A stretch of DNA of 64,000 bases from Bacillus sp. T33-2 (lineage in GTDB: Bacteria; Bacillota; Bacilli; Bacillales; Cytobacillaceae), in NCBI RefSeq assembly GCF_002860205.1, contig NZ_PGVB01000007.1, forward strand, positions 92,061 to 156,060, written 5' to 3'. Position numbers and translations under genes: made by a program. This document shows positions 34,502 to 43,055 of the stretch, piece after piece (position 1 is the stretch's first letter; the number at the start of each line of letters is the position of its first letter). Under the pieces are notes generated by a model. That model did not search any database, was not told the origin of the DNA, and worked only from the letters and a program-made list of their open reading frames with translations.

Positions 34502-35341
34502 TTACTCCACATTTCTCCACTTAAATAGACGCTTTTCTAATCGTAATAAAAGTTCATTACTTATAAATCCGATTAAACCAATGGCAATCATGCCCACTAC
34601 TATTTCATTGGACCTTAATAGTTCTGCATATTTTAATATTAATCTACCAAGACCTACCGATTCGCCGCCAATCATTTCAGCCGCTACAATACACATCCAT
34701 GCTAAACCTAATCCTACCCTCATACCAGAAATGATATCTGGCAGAACACTTGGAATAATTACCTTTTTAATAATCTGTGATTTAGTACCGCCATAGATTT
34801 TGACAACATCTTTTAATAAGTTTTCAACCTTTGGAACAGAAACTAGGATATTAATAAAAATTGGAAAAAATGCACCCAGCCAGATGAGAAAAATATACCT
34901 TGAAGTTCCCGAAAGTAATACAATCGCCATCGGTACCCATGCTATTGGAGGAATAAAACGTACGGGTTCAATAATAAGTCTACTTCCTTGATAAAGTGAT
35001 GGATATAAACCCATAACTAACCCTATCAAAACCCCGGTAATGGCAGCAACAGCAAAACCTAATAGAACTCTAATAGTACTTGCCATGATGTGATCCCACA
35101 TTGTGTACCCTTCTAAGTCTCCAAAAGAAAACAAGTTTATTCCTGCTTGTAAGACACCAACGGGAGTTGGAAAATACATGGATTTAATTAGTAAACTTAC
35201 AATCTGCCATAAACCCAAAAATAGAAGAAGAACAAGTAAATTTTGAATTGTCTGCTTTAATTCGTTCGTTCGAAGAACACTTTTAAACTTATAGACATTA
35301 TTGTTTGATTGATACTCTGTAAGTGTAGGCTTAGTGTCCAT
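34502..35341 (-). CDS. Sulfonate/taurine/nitrate-type ABC transporter permease
   Basis: A 279-aa permease with six predicted helices of the SsuC/TauC type: LLLFLGLWQIVSLLIK, HIMASTIRVLLGFAVAAITG, and the EAA-type loop around DVVKIYGGTKSQIIKKVIIP SVLPDI. GGGGGATGGA precedes the ATG. It lies between the binding-protein and CoA-transferase genes. Confidence 0.88.
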   Translation of the reverse strand: MDTKPTLTEYQSNNNVYKFKSVLRTNELKQTIQNLLVLLLFLGLWQIVSLLIKSMYFPTPVGVLQAGINLFSFGDLEGYTMWDHIMASTIRVLLGFAVAAITGVLIGLVMGLYPSLYQGSRLIIEPVRFIPPIAWVPMAIVLLSGTSRYIFLIWLGAFFPIFINILVSVPKVENLLKDVVKIYGGTKSQIIKKVIIPSVLPDIISGMRVGLGLAWMCIVAAEMIGGESVGLGRLILKYAELLRSNEIVVGMIAIGLIGFISNELLLRLEKRLFKWRNVE

Positions 35342-35398
35342 TCCATCCCCCTCACTTCCTATTTATAATTCAAATATAGTGGTTAAAGATAAATAAAG

Positions 35399-36415
35399 TT
35401 ATGGCTTCAATTGGTCTAAAATAGTATTATCTATATATTTCTCCATAAATTTATCAACATCTGGAACTTCTGCTTTCGAAATTTTTCCTGTTGCAATCGC
35501 ATCTTCAACCGCAAATTTAACACTCGGCATATCTATTTTTGGATTCTCCATGTTAACAGCTTTAAGAGCTGTCTCAATTACTTCATTTGGTTTTCCTATT
35601 TTCTTCGCAATGCTATCGATGCTTTCTTTATTATTTTCAGTAAAAAACTCAATCCCTCTCAAGTAGGCTTTTAAAAATTTCTTAACTACTTCTTTATTTT
35701 CTCTATAAATGTCGCCATTAAATGCTAACCCCACACTTTCAGCATTCTCAATCACTGGGTTTTCTAGGACATAATGTGCACCATCGATTCTATTAACCGC
35801 ATCTGCTGCTACCCACTCCCAGCTTGTAAATCCATCTATCTCACCTTTCTCCAATAGTGTTGGCAGATCGGTTACCTTTGCATGTATATGCTGTTTAAAT
35901 TTTATACCATATTCTGCTTCTGCAACGCTTAACATCGTATTTTGTATGGTACCTATACCTGGAGTTCCGATTATTTTACCATCCAAATCTTTGAATGATT
36001 TAATATCGCCTCTTGCAACTACAGGTGCATTGTTTTTAGCCATCGAAGCAACAATCATAATATCTGCACCTTGTGAAGCCGCCTGCAGCATTGGTGTATA
36101 CCCAGTTTTAACGGCCACATCCACATCCCCATTGGCCATTGACATCATTAATGTTGGACCATTTGCAAATACTTTTTTTTCGATGATTATACCCTCTTCT
36201 TCAAAGAATCCCTTCTCAATAGCAACATCCATAGGAGCAATCATTTCCGCAGCAGAGATATCTCCAATCGTTAGGGTGATTTTTTCATCTTTTTCATCTT
36301 TATTCGGCTCTTTTGATTCTCCTGAACTTTCATTACTATTACTACACCCTGCTACGAATAGGATAAGAAAAATCGTTAATAGAAAAACTTTATTTTTTAT
36401 TGAAAAGGTTTTCAT
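35399..36415 (-). CDS. ABC transporter substrate-binding lipoprotein (SsuA/TauA/NMT1-like)
   Basis: A 338-aa lipoprotein starting at MKTFSIKNKVFLLTIFLILF, with lipobox VAGCSNS giving a lipid-anchored Cys at about residue 24, then a polar linker and a type II periplasmic-binding fold (TLTIGDISAAEMIAPMDVAI, EKGFFEEEGI, NGDVDVAVKTGYTPMLQAA, DLPTLLEKGEIDGFTSWEWV). This family binds sulfonates, nitrate or pyrimidine-like acids. The ATG at 36415 is chosen over one five codons upstream because of GAGGGGGATAAAA. Ligand specificity is not readable from sequence. Confidence 0.87.
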   Translation of the reverse strand: MKTFSIKNKVFLLTIFLILFVAGCSNSNESSGESKEPNKDEKDEKITLTIGDISAAEMIAPMDVAIEKGFFEEEGIIIEKKVFANGPTLMMSMANGDVDVAVKTGYTPMLQAASQGADIMIVASMAKNNAPVVARGDIKSFKDLDGKIIGTPGIGTIQNTMLSVAEAEYGIKFKQHIHAKVTDLPTLLEKGEIDGFTSWEWVAADAVNRIDGAHYVLENPVIENAESVGLAFNGDIYRENKEVVKKFLKAYLRGIEFFTENNKESIDSIAKKIGKPNEVIETALKAVNMENPKIDMPSVKFAVEDAIATGKISKAEVPDVDKFMEKYIDNTILDQLKP

Positions 36416-36432
36416 TTTTATCCCCCTCATGA

Positions 36433-37905
36433 TTAAAAAACTTGTTTAACTTTGTAAGAGCCATTTTGTACAAAGAATGAACGCACATTCCTTCTTTTTT
36501 CAAGTTCTTTTATTAATTCAATTAAAGGTTGACTTGTCGAGATTGGTAGTTTCAAATTCTTCTGGTTTTGATAAAACTCATTCATTGTTCGCTTGCTATT
36601 AAAAATATTTAATAACAAATCTTCATCTGACATCGTATGGCCAAGCTCGGCCCTTGCTTTCTTTATATACTCGTCATTGAAATTAGAAGTTGGATCAAGC
36701 ATATCACTTTCACCGTCTCTTAATACCCTGTCGAGAACATTTTGATCAATAGGTGCTGCGAATTCTCCATAATAGCCTCTGACATATAAACGCAGATCTT
36801 CAGGAACAGTATGATACCTTTTCCCTTCCAACACGTTGAAGGTAGCTTGAACACCCACAAGTTGAGATAATGGGGTAACCATAACCGGATAACCCAATTC
36901 TTGACGAACTCTCCCAGCCTCTTCTAGTACCTCTGGTAATCTATTTTCAATTCCCAGGTCCTTTAATTGGCTTACGAGATTAGACATCATTCCACCAGGG
37001 ATTTGATGAGATACATATTTATCAAATTCAATTTGATTAAAAGGCTCTGATTTACCTACAGGCTTTTGTTCTTTATAAGCAACCCAATGTAAGTAATCAT
37101 CTAGTTCGTTAATATACCTTTCATCTAGACCTACATCGATCCCTAGCTTTCTCGCATCATGTATAATTTTTATATGGGATGGGACAGATTCACCTTCTGA
37201 TAAAGGTAAAGCTGCTGTAGAAGCAACATCGATTCCTTCTTTAATGGCTTCGATATAACATTCGTTCGCTTGCCCAGTACTGCAGTGTGATTGAAATTGG
37301 AGTTCAACTTCACCTGCTGCCCTTCTTAAAGAAGCCATTAAGGATTTCGTGCGTTGAGGTGTTAGAACACCACTGGCATCTTCGAGCATTATGGAATCTA
37401 CACCTAATCGTTTAAAATGTCTTGCTTTCTCTGCAAAATACTCATCTGTATGGACAGGACTCTCAGAGTATACAAGTGCTCCATTCACCTTCATCCCATA
37501 ACTTTTTGCCACTTTAATATGCCATTCCAAATTCCGAATATCGTTAAGGCCGTCAAATACCATAATCCAATCTATACCAATGTTTTTTAGTGCTCGAATC
37601 GTCAGTTCAACTACATCATCTGGAAACCGTTTCCATCCTAATACATTTCTTCCTCGTAAAAGAACGCTTAATGGTGTATCAGGTATTTGCTGACGCAGTA
37701 ACCTCAGACGGTCCCACGGATTTTCTCCTAGAAATTTCACACATGTTTCAAAAGCGGCACCACTAATGGATGTTACATAATGAAAACCCGCTTTATTGAA
37801 TGCTCTGGCAACAGGAAGAATGGATTCCGTTTTCATACGAGTCGCCCATAATGATTGTTGGCCATCCCTTAAGGTTTCATCTACAAATTCAAGCCTTCTT
37901 TTCAA
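36433..37905 (-). CDS. Biotin-dependent carboxyltransferase (oxaloacetate decarboxylase alpha/PycB-like) with altered metal site
   Basis: A 490-aa DRE-TIM barrel carboxyltransferase with a C-terminal PYC/OADA domain and no biotin domain of its own. Blocks are VDETLRDGQQSLWATRM, LLRGRNVLGWKRFPDDVVEL, MLEDASGVLTPQR, HQIPGGMMSNLVSQLKDLG and VMVTPLSQLVGVQATFNVLE. In known 5S/OADA/PC enzymes the third block has a carbamylated Lys (KDMAG) and a His-x-His follows; here the Lys is Glu (about E175) and the pair reads QSH, keeping only H207. The start is TTG with AGAGGTG, 12 bases after the biotin carboxylase stop. The change suggests a different acceptor or chemistry from oxaloacetate/pyruvate. Confidence 0.8.
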   Translation of the reverse strand: MKRRLEFVDETLRDGQQSLWATRMKTESILPVARAFNKAGFHYVTSISGAAFETCVKFLGENPWDRLRLLRQQIPDTPLSVLLRGRNVLGWKRFPDDVVELTIRALKNIGIDWIMVFDGLNDIRNLEWHIKVAKSYGMKVNGALVYSESPVHTDEYFAEKARHFKRLGVDSIMLEDASGVLTPQRTKSLMASLRRAAGEVELQFQSHCSTGQANECYIEAIKEGIDVASTAALPLSEGESVPSHIKIIHDARKLGIDVGLDERYINELDDYLHWVAYKEQKPVGKSEPFNQIEFDKYVSHQIPGGMMSNLVSQLKDLGIENRLPEVLEEAGRVRQELGYPVMVTPLSQLVGVQATFNVLEGKRYHTVPEDLRLYVRGYYGEFAAPIDQNVLDRVLRDGESDMLDPTSNFNDEYIKKARAELGHTMSDEDLLLNIFNSKRTMNEFYQNQKNLKLPISTSQPLIELIKELEKRRNVRSFFVQNGSYKVKQVF

Positions 37906-37917
37906 AGAAATACACCT

Positions 37918-39300
37918 CTAATCTGAATAGATTTCTTGTTTATTAATCGAGTGGATAAAAACTTCTTCCCCCCAACGTGTATTAAAATCGTTATTTTGAA
38001 AGGTTGAGTCACTCATAAGCTTGTTATGAAACAAGATTGTTGAAGGTACTCCATTGATGACAAACTCACTTAGAGCTCTACGCATTCGTTGAATGGCTTC
38101 TGCTCGATTCGCCCCGACAACGATTATTTTTGCTAAAAGTGAATCATAATAAGGAGATATTGTATACCCCTCATAGCAATGACTATCGACACGAACACCA
38201 GGACCAGAAGGGATTTGAAATTTAGTTAACTTTCCTGGACTCGGACTAAATCCATTTTCAAAATCTTCAGCATTTATTCTGCATTCTATCGAATGTCCAC
38301 ATAGTAATACATCATCTTGAGTAATGGTTAAAGCTTCACCATTTGCAATCCGAATTTGTTCTTTTACAATATCAACACCCGTAATAAACTCTGTTACTGG
38401 ATGTTCAACTTGTACTCTAGTATTCATTTCAATAAAATAGAACTTTTGTGTATCTAAATCTAGTAGATACTCAATGGTTCCAGCACTATAATAATTCACA
38501 TGTTGAGCAAGTTTTACTGCTGATTCACATAGTTGCTTCCTTACATGATCATTGATAACCTCACAAGGGGCTTCTTCTAAAAGTTTTTGGTGACGTCTTT
38601 GTACACTACAATCCCGTTCCCCTAAATGAATGGTATTTCCCTTTTTGTCACTGAGTATCTGTACCTCTACATGTCTAGCATTTTCTATATATTTTTCAAC
38701 ATATAAGGAACCATCTCCAAAAGCTGCTTTCGCTTCAGCCTTCGTGCGTAAAAATTCGTCCCGTAATGAATTTTCATCGTAAACAAGCTTCATCCCCTTA
38801 CCACCACCGCCAGCAGCGGCTTTTAATAGGATCGGGTAGCCCGTTTCATTTGCTACAGCAATAATTTCATCTAAATTATCAATTTTGTTCAATGTACCTG
38901 AAATAACCGGTACACCTGCTGCCTTTGCAATTTCTTTGGCAGCAATTTTATTGCCCATCTGCCGTATGAGTAATCCTGACGGCCCAATAAATTGTATCCC
39001 GTTTAACTCGCATAGATCTGCGAATTCATCATTTTCCGCTAAAAAACCATATCCTGGGTGAATCGCGTCTGCCCCCGCTTTAATAGCTGTTTCGATAATA
39101 TTTTGCATATTTAAATAGCTTTTACTGGCTGCTGGTTTCCCAATATTTACAGCAGTATCGGCCATTTGAACATGTAAACTATCTTTATCCGCATCTGAAA
39201 AGACAGCAACGGTTTGAATACCTAGTTCTTTACAAGCTCGAATAATTCGAACGGCAATTTCTCCACGGTTTGCAATAAGAACTCTTTTAATATTAGTCAC
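37918..39300 (-). CDS. Biotin carboxylase (AccC-like)
   Basis: A 460-aa ATP-grasp enzyme that carboxylates biotin using ATP and bicarbonate. It has RVLIANRGEIAVRIIRACKE, the glycine loop AAAGGGGKGMKLVYD, HVEVQILSDKKGNTIHLGER, FYFIEMNTRVQVEHPVTEF and the C-terminal GHSIECRINAED. Full family length. Start is GTG with AAGGAGG at eight bases. It is followed directly by the carboxyltransferase and preceded by the carrier protein gene, so the three form one enzyme distinct from the housekeeping acetyl-CoA carboxylase. Confidence 0.92.
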   Translation of the reverse strand: MTNIKRVLIANRGEIAVRIIRACKELGIQTVAVFSDADKDSLHVQMADTAVNIGKPAASKSYLNMQNIIETAIKAGADAIHPGYGFLAENDEFADLCELNGIQFIGPSGLLIRQMGNKIAAKEIAKAAGVPVISGTLNKIDNLDEIIAVANETGYPILLKAAAGGGGKGMKLVYDENSLRDEFLRTKAEAKAAFGDGSLYVEKYIENARHVEVQILSDKKGNTIHLGERDCSVQRRHQKLLEEAPCEVINDHVRKQLCESAVKLAQHVNYYSAGTIEYLLDLDTQKFYFIEMNTRVQVEHPVTEFITGVDIVKEQIRIANGEALTITQDDVLLCGHSIECRINAEDFENGFSPSPGKLTKFQIPSGPGVRVDSHCYEGYTISPYYDSLLAKIIVVGANRAEAIQRMRRALSEFVINGVPSTILFHNKLMSDSTFQNNDFNTRWGEEVFIHSINKQEIYSD

Positions 39301-39337
39301 CCGTTCAACCTCCTTCTAGTAGATTAGAATCTATATA

Positions 39338-39925
39338 TTATTTAGCTTCTAGCAGTACGATAACTTGATTTGTTTCAACCAGATCCTCATTTTCTATTAA
39401 TATATCTTTAACAACACCGCCACAGGGGGCTTTTATTGAATTAAATACTTTCATTACTTCAACGATTCCAATTTGGTCGCCAGCTTTCACTTCAGACCCA
39501 ATACTCACGAAAGGCTCTGCATCTGGTGAAGGTGACGTATAAAACACACCCATAATCGGTGCTTTAACTTCAACATAATCACTATTCAATATGACTGGAT
39601 TTACTTCTTGCTGCTTTTCTCGCTGATCTCCTATACTACTTTCCTTACTGCTTACTTCTGGGGTTTCAACCTTTTGAACTTCTCTTTTAATAGAAGAAAC
39701 TTCTTTCTCCTGGCTTTGCTTTTCTTTTTCAATCTTTAACTTAAAATCACCCACTTCTATGTCTAAGCTCGTATAATTGTAATTGTCAATAAGAGATAAA
39801 ATTTCAATCAAATTCTTAAAACTCAGCTCATACTGAACTGAAGTATTTTCCAGTGAATTGGTTAATTTAAGCTCTTTAATAATATTTTCTTCTAGTTTTT
39901 CTTTCACTTCAAAATCACTAACCAA
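39338..39925 (-). CDS. Biotin carboxyl carrier protein
   Basis: A 195-aa AccB-like protein. Residues about 35-70 form the N-terminal helix-strand region typical of BCCP, then a Lys/Glu/Ser linker, then the biotinyl domain (VKAPIMGVFYTSPSPDAEPF) with the biotin Lys in GIVEVMKVFN (about K159; Val replaces the common Ala before Met). Start is TTG with AAGGAGGGATTATA. It is 37 bases upstream of biotin carboxylase. Confidence 0.9.
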   Translation of the reverse strand: MVSDFEVKEKLEENIIKELKLTNSLENTSVQYELSFKNLIEILSLIDNYNYTSLDIEVGDFKLKIEKEKQSQEKEVSSIKREVQKVETPEVSSKESSIGDQREKQQEVNPVILNSDYVEVKAPIMGVFYTSPSPDAEPFVSIGSEVKAGDQIGIVEVMKVFNSIKAPCGGVVKDILIENEDLVETNQVIVLLEAK

Positions 39926-39958
39926 TATAATCCCTCCTTGATATTTAAAAAACGTTTT

Positions 39959-40159
39959 TTAATGGGAATTTACACTGTTATTTGCTTTTGTTTTTCCAAT
40001 CAATAGCAATGAACCAGAACTGACCAATGCCCCTATAAATGCCTCGCCTGGAAAAGCATAATCCGCGATCCATCTCAGCTCATGTAGCCCTAAAACCGCT
40101 TGAGGTGATACCATCATCCATAACCCAATTAAAAAAACAATATAACCTACTATCCTCAT
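39959..40159 (-). CDS. Small two-helix membrane protein
   Basis: A 66-aa protein with two hydrophobic segments (MRIVGYIVFLIGLWMMVSPQ and the Gly/Ser/Leu-rich AFIGALVSSGSLLLIG). It starts two bases after the symporter stop with AGAGGTGG inside that gene's end, so it is translationally coupled, and lies just upstream of the biotin carrier gene. It may be an accessory subunit of the symporter or of the carboxylase; I do not recognise a family. Confidence 0.6.
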   Translation of the reverse strand: MRIVGYIVFLIGLWMMVSPQAVLGLHELRWIADYAFPGEAFIGALVSSGSLLLIGKTKANNSVNSH

Positions 40160-40161
40160 TT

Positions 40162-41427
40162 CTATGCCACCTCTTTTCCTGTTTTAGGTGCAAACCGATC
40201 CTCAACCATTGCCCCAATGAGACCATCATCAGTCGTATTAACAGCAGTACAAATCATCGGTATTAATCCGGAATACATGGTAATAAATGTAGTTACAAAT
40301 AAGGTAGGATCCGGCACTTGTAATATTATTGCAATAACGGGTGACATAAAGAATCCAGCACCGCCTGGTACTCCAGGAGATTCTAATCCTAATATCCACA
40401 TCGGCAATACTAATAAGAGAATTTCATAAAAGGAAAGAGGAATATCCATCATTGCACAGGTTGTGACTGTTACGATTAAAACCGCCATGGTGGAGGTACT
40501 TTTATTAAGTACAGTACCAAATATGATAGATGTCTCGGCAAATTCAGGTTTAAGTTTTAGGTCTTTTTCAGCTGAAATAATATTAACCGCAAGAGTGTCG
40601 TAGGATCCTCCTGTACCAAAACCTGTAGAAAAAACCGTAAAATAGTAGGACAGTAGCTGTTTCCAGGTTCTTTTTGATATTAGTTTCGTGGCAATAAGCA
40701 TTACAATTGTCCACGACCCAGCTAATAGAAGAACCCAAAGGACGGTTTTACCATAAAACGCCACCCCATTACTACCAAACTTTAATGGGATATTAATGGC
40801 TAAACATCCGATCATGATCGGATAATACCATAAAAACCATTTAAATAACTTTAATACATAGTCACTAATATTCATGATGGAGTTTGCGATTGGATGGAAT
40901 TTTGGCTTGACGGCTACAACCCATCCTACGACAACAGAAGCAACCAATATCTGTAAAAGAGGCTGCTGTGTAATAATCGTTTTGAACGTGTTTAAGATGC
41001 TCATAACAAAGGTGGAAAACCCTGCAGCTTCTGCACCAGCTTGTGAAAGTGGTAAATTTAAAAAAGCTAGAATAAACATACATGCAAAAATTAATGCAGC
41101 TATCCCTAGCGTAAAATATAAAATAAAAATTCGTCCAAAAAGTTTTCCTGCTGTTTCCTTGTGCACCATAATGAGCCTAGACGTAGCTCCAGCTAGAAGG
41201 AAAAAAATGATAGCTGTTGCAAAAGTTACAATTGTTTTAGGAAAATATTCTCCGCTTATAGCAAGTGCTTTTACTAAAGGTTGGTCTGGAGAATAGCTTC
41301 CAAGTAAGAATCCAACGGCGAGAGTAATAAAGACCCAATATGGATATGGTACCCTTTTAAAAATATTTTTCTTGGGAAGACTGTACTCTGGTTGAATTTC
41401 ACTTCTTACACTATTAATATTTTCCAT
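40162..41427 (-). CDS. Dicarboxylate/amino acid:cation symporter family (DAACS)
   Basis: A 421-aa polytopic transporter resembling GltP/DctA. The re-entrant loop and substrate region read GTGGSYDTLAVNIISAEKDL, FGTVLNKSTSTMAVL, LGLESPGVPGGAGFFMSPVI and MICTAVNTTDDG, recognisable but divergent versions of the canonical DAACS motifs, which points to an unusual substrate. AAAGGAGATG precedes the ATG. It is the first gene of the ten-gene operon that ends with the ABC ATPase, giving the island two uptake systems. Confidence 0.8.
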   Translation of the reverse strand: MENINSVRSEIQPEYSLPKKNIFKRVPYPYWVFITLAVGFLLGSYSPDQPLVKALAISGEYFPKTIVTFATAIIFFLLAGATSRLIMVHKETAGKLFGRIFILYFTLGIAALIFACMFILAFLNLPLSQAGAEAAGFSTFVMSILNTFKTIITQQPLLQILVASVVVGWVVAVKPKFHPIANSIMNISDYVLKLFKWFLWYYPIMIGCLAINIPLKFGSNGVAFYGKTVLWVLLLAGSWTIVMLIATKLISKRTWKQLLSYYFTVFSTGFGTGGSYDTLAVNIISAEKDLKLKPEFAETSIIFGTVLNKSTSTMAVLIVTVTTCAMMDIPLSFYEILLLVLPMWILGLESPGVPGGAGFFMSPVIAIILQVPDPTLFVTTFITMYSGLIPMICTAVNTTDDGLIGAMVEDRFAPKTGKEVA

Positions 41428-41935
41428 GAAAACATCTCCTTTTTAATGGAATGAACAACAGTAATTTTATCTAAGTCCCCCTAAAACAATTCTCTCATTG
41501 TAAACGCTTCCTTTTTTGACTGAAATATCTTTCAAGATCCCCTTCTTTATACCTCCTTTCTGATTTGGACTCGAAGTTTTCACATTCATACAACCGGTTA
41601 TTTGTAAATAAATCATTTCCAGGCGATGTTTCCACTTTGTGGTTCAGTGGTCCAATCACCTTACCAAATTATCATTAATTTATTAAATTTTCAATATATT
41701 CTTTAAATTTAGTTATATTACATTTCTTAATCTATCTTATAAAAAACTAATATAGGTACTTTTAGAAGCTCAAAAAGACTACAGGTACCAATAACCTTTT
41801 CATTTATATAGTATTTCTTTATTAAATGTATAAAAAAATGCAATAAATGTTTTCTTTCAACTTGTGTTACTTTAAAACTAATCACTTACTTTCAAAAAAT
41901 TGTTTGAGGACTAATCCGAAGGAGAATGATAATCT
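41428..41935. other. Divergent control region between symporter operon and yeiH
   Basis: About 500 bases, very AT-rich. It contains operator C (41640-41658), a minus-strand promoter-like TTGAAA near 41690 for the symporter operon, and the upstream region and AAGGAG site of yeiH. No ORF is visible. Confidence 0.6.
41640..41658 (-). promoter_or_regulatory. Predicted operator C, upstream of the symporter operon
   Basis: The minus strand reads TGATTGGACCACTGAACCA, 15 of 19 positions as in operator A. It is about 210 bases from the symporter start, just downstream of promoter-like TTGAAA and an AT-rich -10 region. Confidence 0.5.
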
Positions 41936-42991
41936 ATGCCACAGCCTTATGTAAGAGAAAAAATTTACGCCCCAGCTCAATTAAAAAGAACTGAAAAACC
42001 GCACATGTTAATGAGATTATTAGGTGGGATTGGGTTTACCTTTTTTATCGCTTTGTTGGGCTTAGGCCTATCGAAGATTACTGGGTTCGATCGAATTGGA
42101 TCACTTGCCTGTTCCATCATTATTGCGGTAATCATCAGACAAATTTGGGATTACCCAGAAAAACTTCGAGCTGGAATTGAATTCTCTTCCAAGAAGTTAC
42201 TTAGATATGCGATTGTATTGTACGGACTAAAGTTAAATATTGTGGTGATCTTTAATCAAGGAATGCCGCTATTGATTCGAGATATTGGGACGATTGTTTT
42301 TTCTATTGTCATCACTTTATTACTTGCAAAATGGTTAAAAGCAGATTTTTCTATTTCTCTATTACTTGGTGTTGGTACAGGAGTTTGTGGAGCAGCGGCT
42401 ATCGCTGCAGTTTCTCCTATAGTGAAAACGAAAGAAGAGGATACGGCGATTGGTGTAGGGATTATTGCATTGATTGGAACCGTTTTTTCCATACTCTATA
42501 CTGTGCTGCGTCCCTATCTTCCAATGACGGGTATGGATTATGGAATCTGGTCTGGTGTTAGTTTACATGAAATTGCACACGTTGCTTTAGCGGCAGCACC
42601 CGGTGGTGAGGATGTATTAGCGATTGCGCTCCTTGCTAAACTAGGGCGAGTATTCTTATTAGTACCATTATGTTTTATCCTCATGTATTGGATGAACAAG
42701 AGGAAACCAAATCAAGCAGACAAAACAAAAATCGATTTTCCATGGTTCTTAATTGGTTTTATCGGAATGAGCTTATTCGGAAGTTATATCGTTGGGAAAT
42801 ATATTCATATATCTGCTGAAGTAATGGGTCAGATTGGGAATCTTTCAACCTACATTTTAACAATGGCAATGGTCGGATTAGGCTTAAATGTAAGCTTCCA
42901 AGTATTAAAGACAAAAGCTCTCAGACCAGTAATGGCAATGGTTATTACCTCTATCCTGTTATCAGCCCTTACATTTTTTAGTATTTTTTAA
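41936..42991 (+). CDS. UPF0324 (YeiH) family putative sulfite/sulfate exporter
   Basis: A 351-aa membrane protein with about ten helices. LGVGTGVCGAAAIAAVSPIV and SLHEIAHVALAAAP are the UPF0324 signatures. Members have been proposed to export sulfite or sulfate in organisms that dissimilate sulfonates. AAGGAGAATGATAATCT precedes the ATG. It lies upstream of a LysR gene on the same strand and divergent from the symporter operon. With the TauE/SafE protein this is the second sulfur-oxyanion exporter-type gene in the island. Confidence 0.85.
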   Translation: MPQPYVREKIYAPAQLKRTEKPHMLMRLLGGIGFTFFIALLGLGLSKITGFDRIGSLACSIIIAVIIRQIWDYPEKLRAGIEFSSKKLLRYAIVLYGLKLNIVVIFNQGMPLLIRDIGTIVFSIVITLLLAKWLKADFSISLLLGVGTGVCGAAAIAAVSPIVKTKEEDTAIGVGIIALIGTVFSILYTVLRPYLPMTGMDYGIWSGVSLHEIAHVALAAAPGGEDVLAIALLAKLGRVFLLVPLCFILMYWMNKRKPNQADKTKIDFPWFLIGFIGMSLFGSYIVGKYIHISAEVMGQIGNLSTYILTMAMVGLGLNVSFQVLKTKALRPVMAMVITSILLSALTFFSIF

Positions 42992-43055
42992 AAGGGTTTT
43001 CACTTTATAAGTGGAATTAATATGAAACGAGAGCGGGTGAAAAGGGGGAAAAGCG

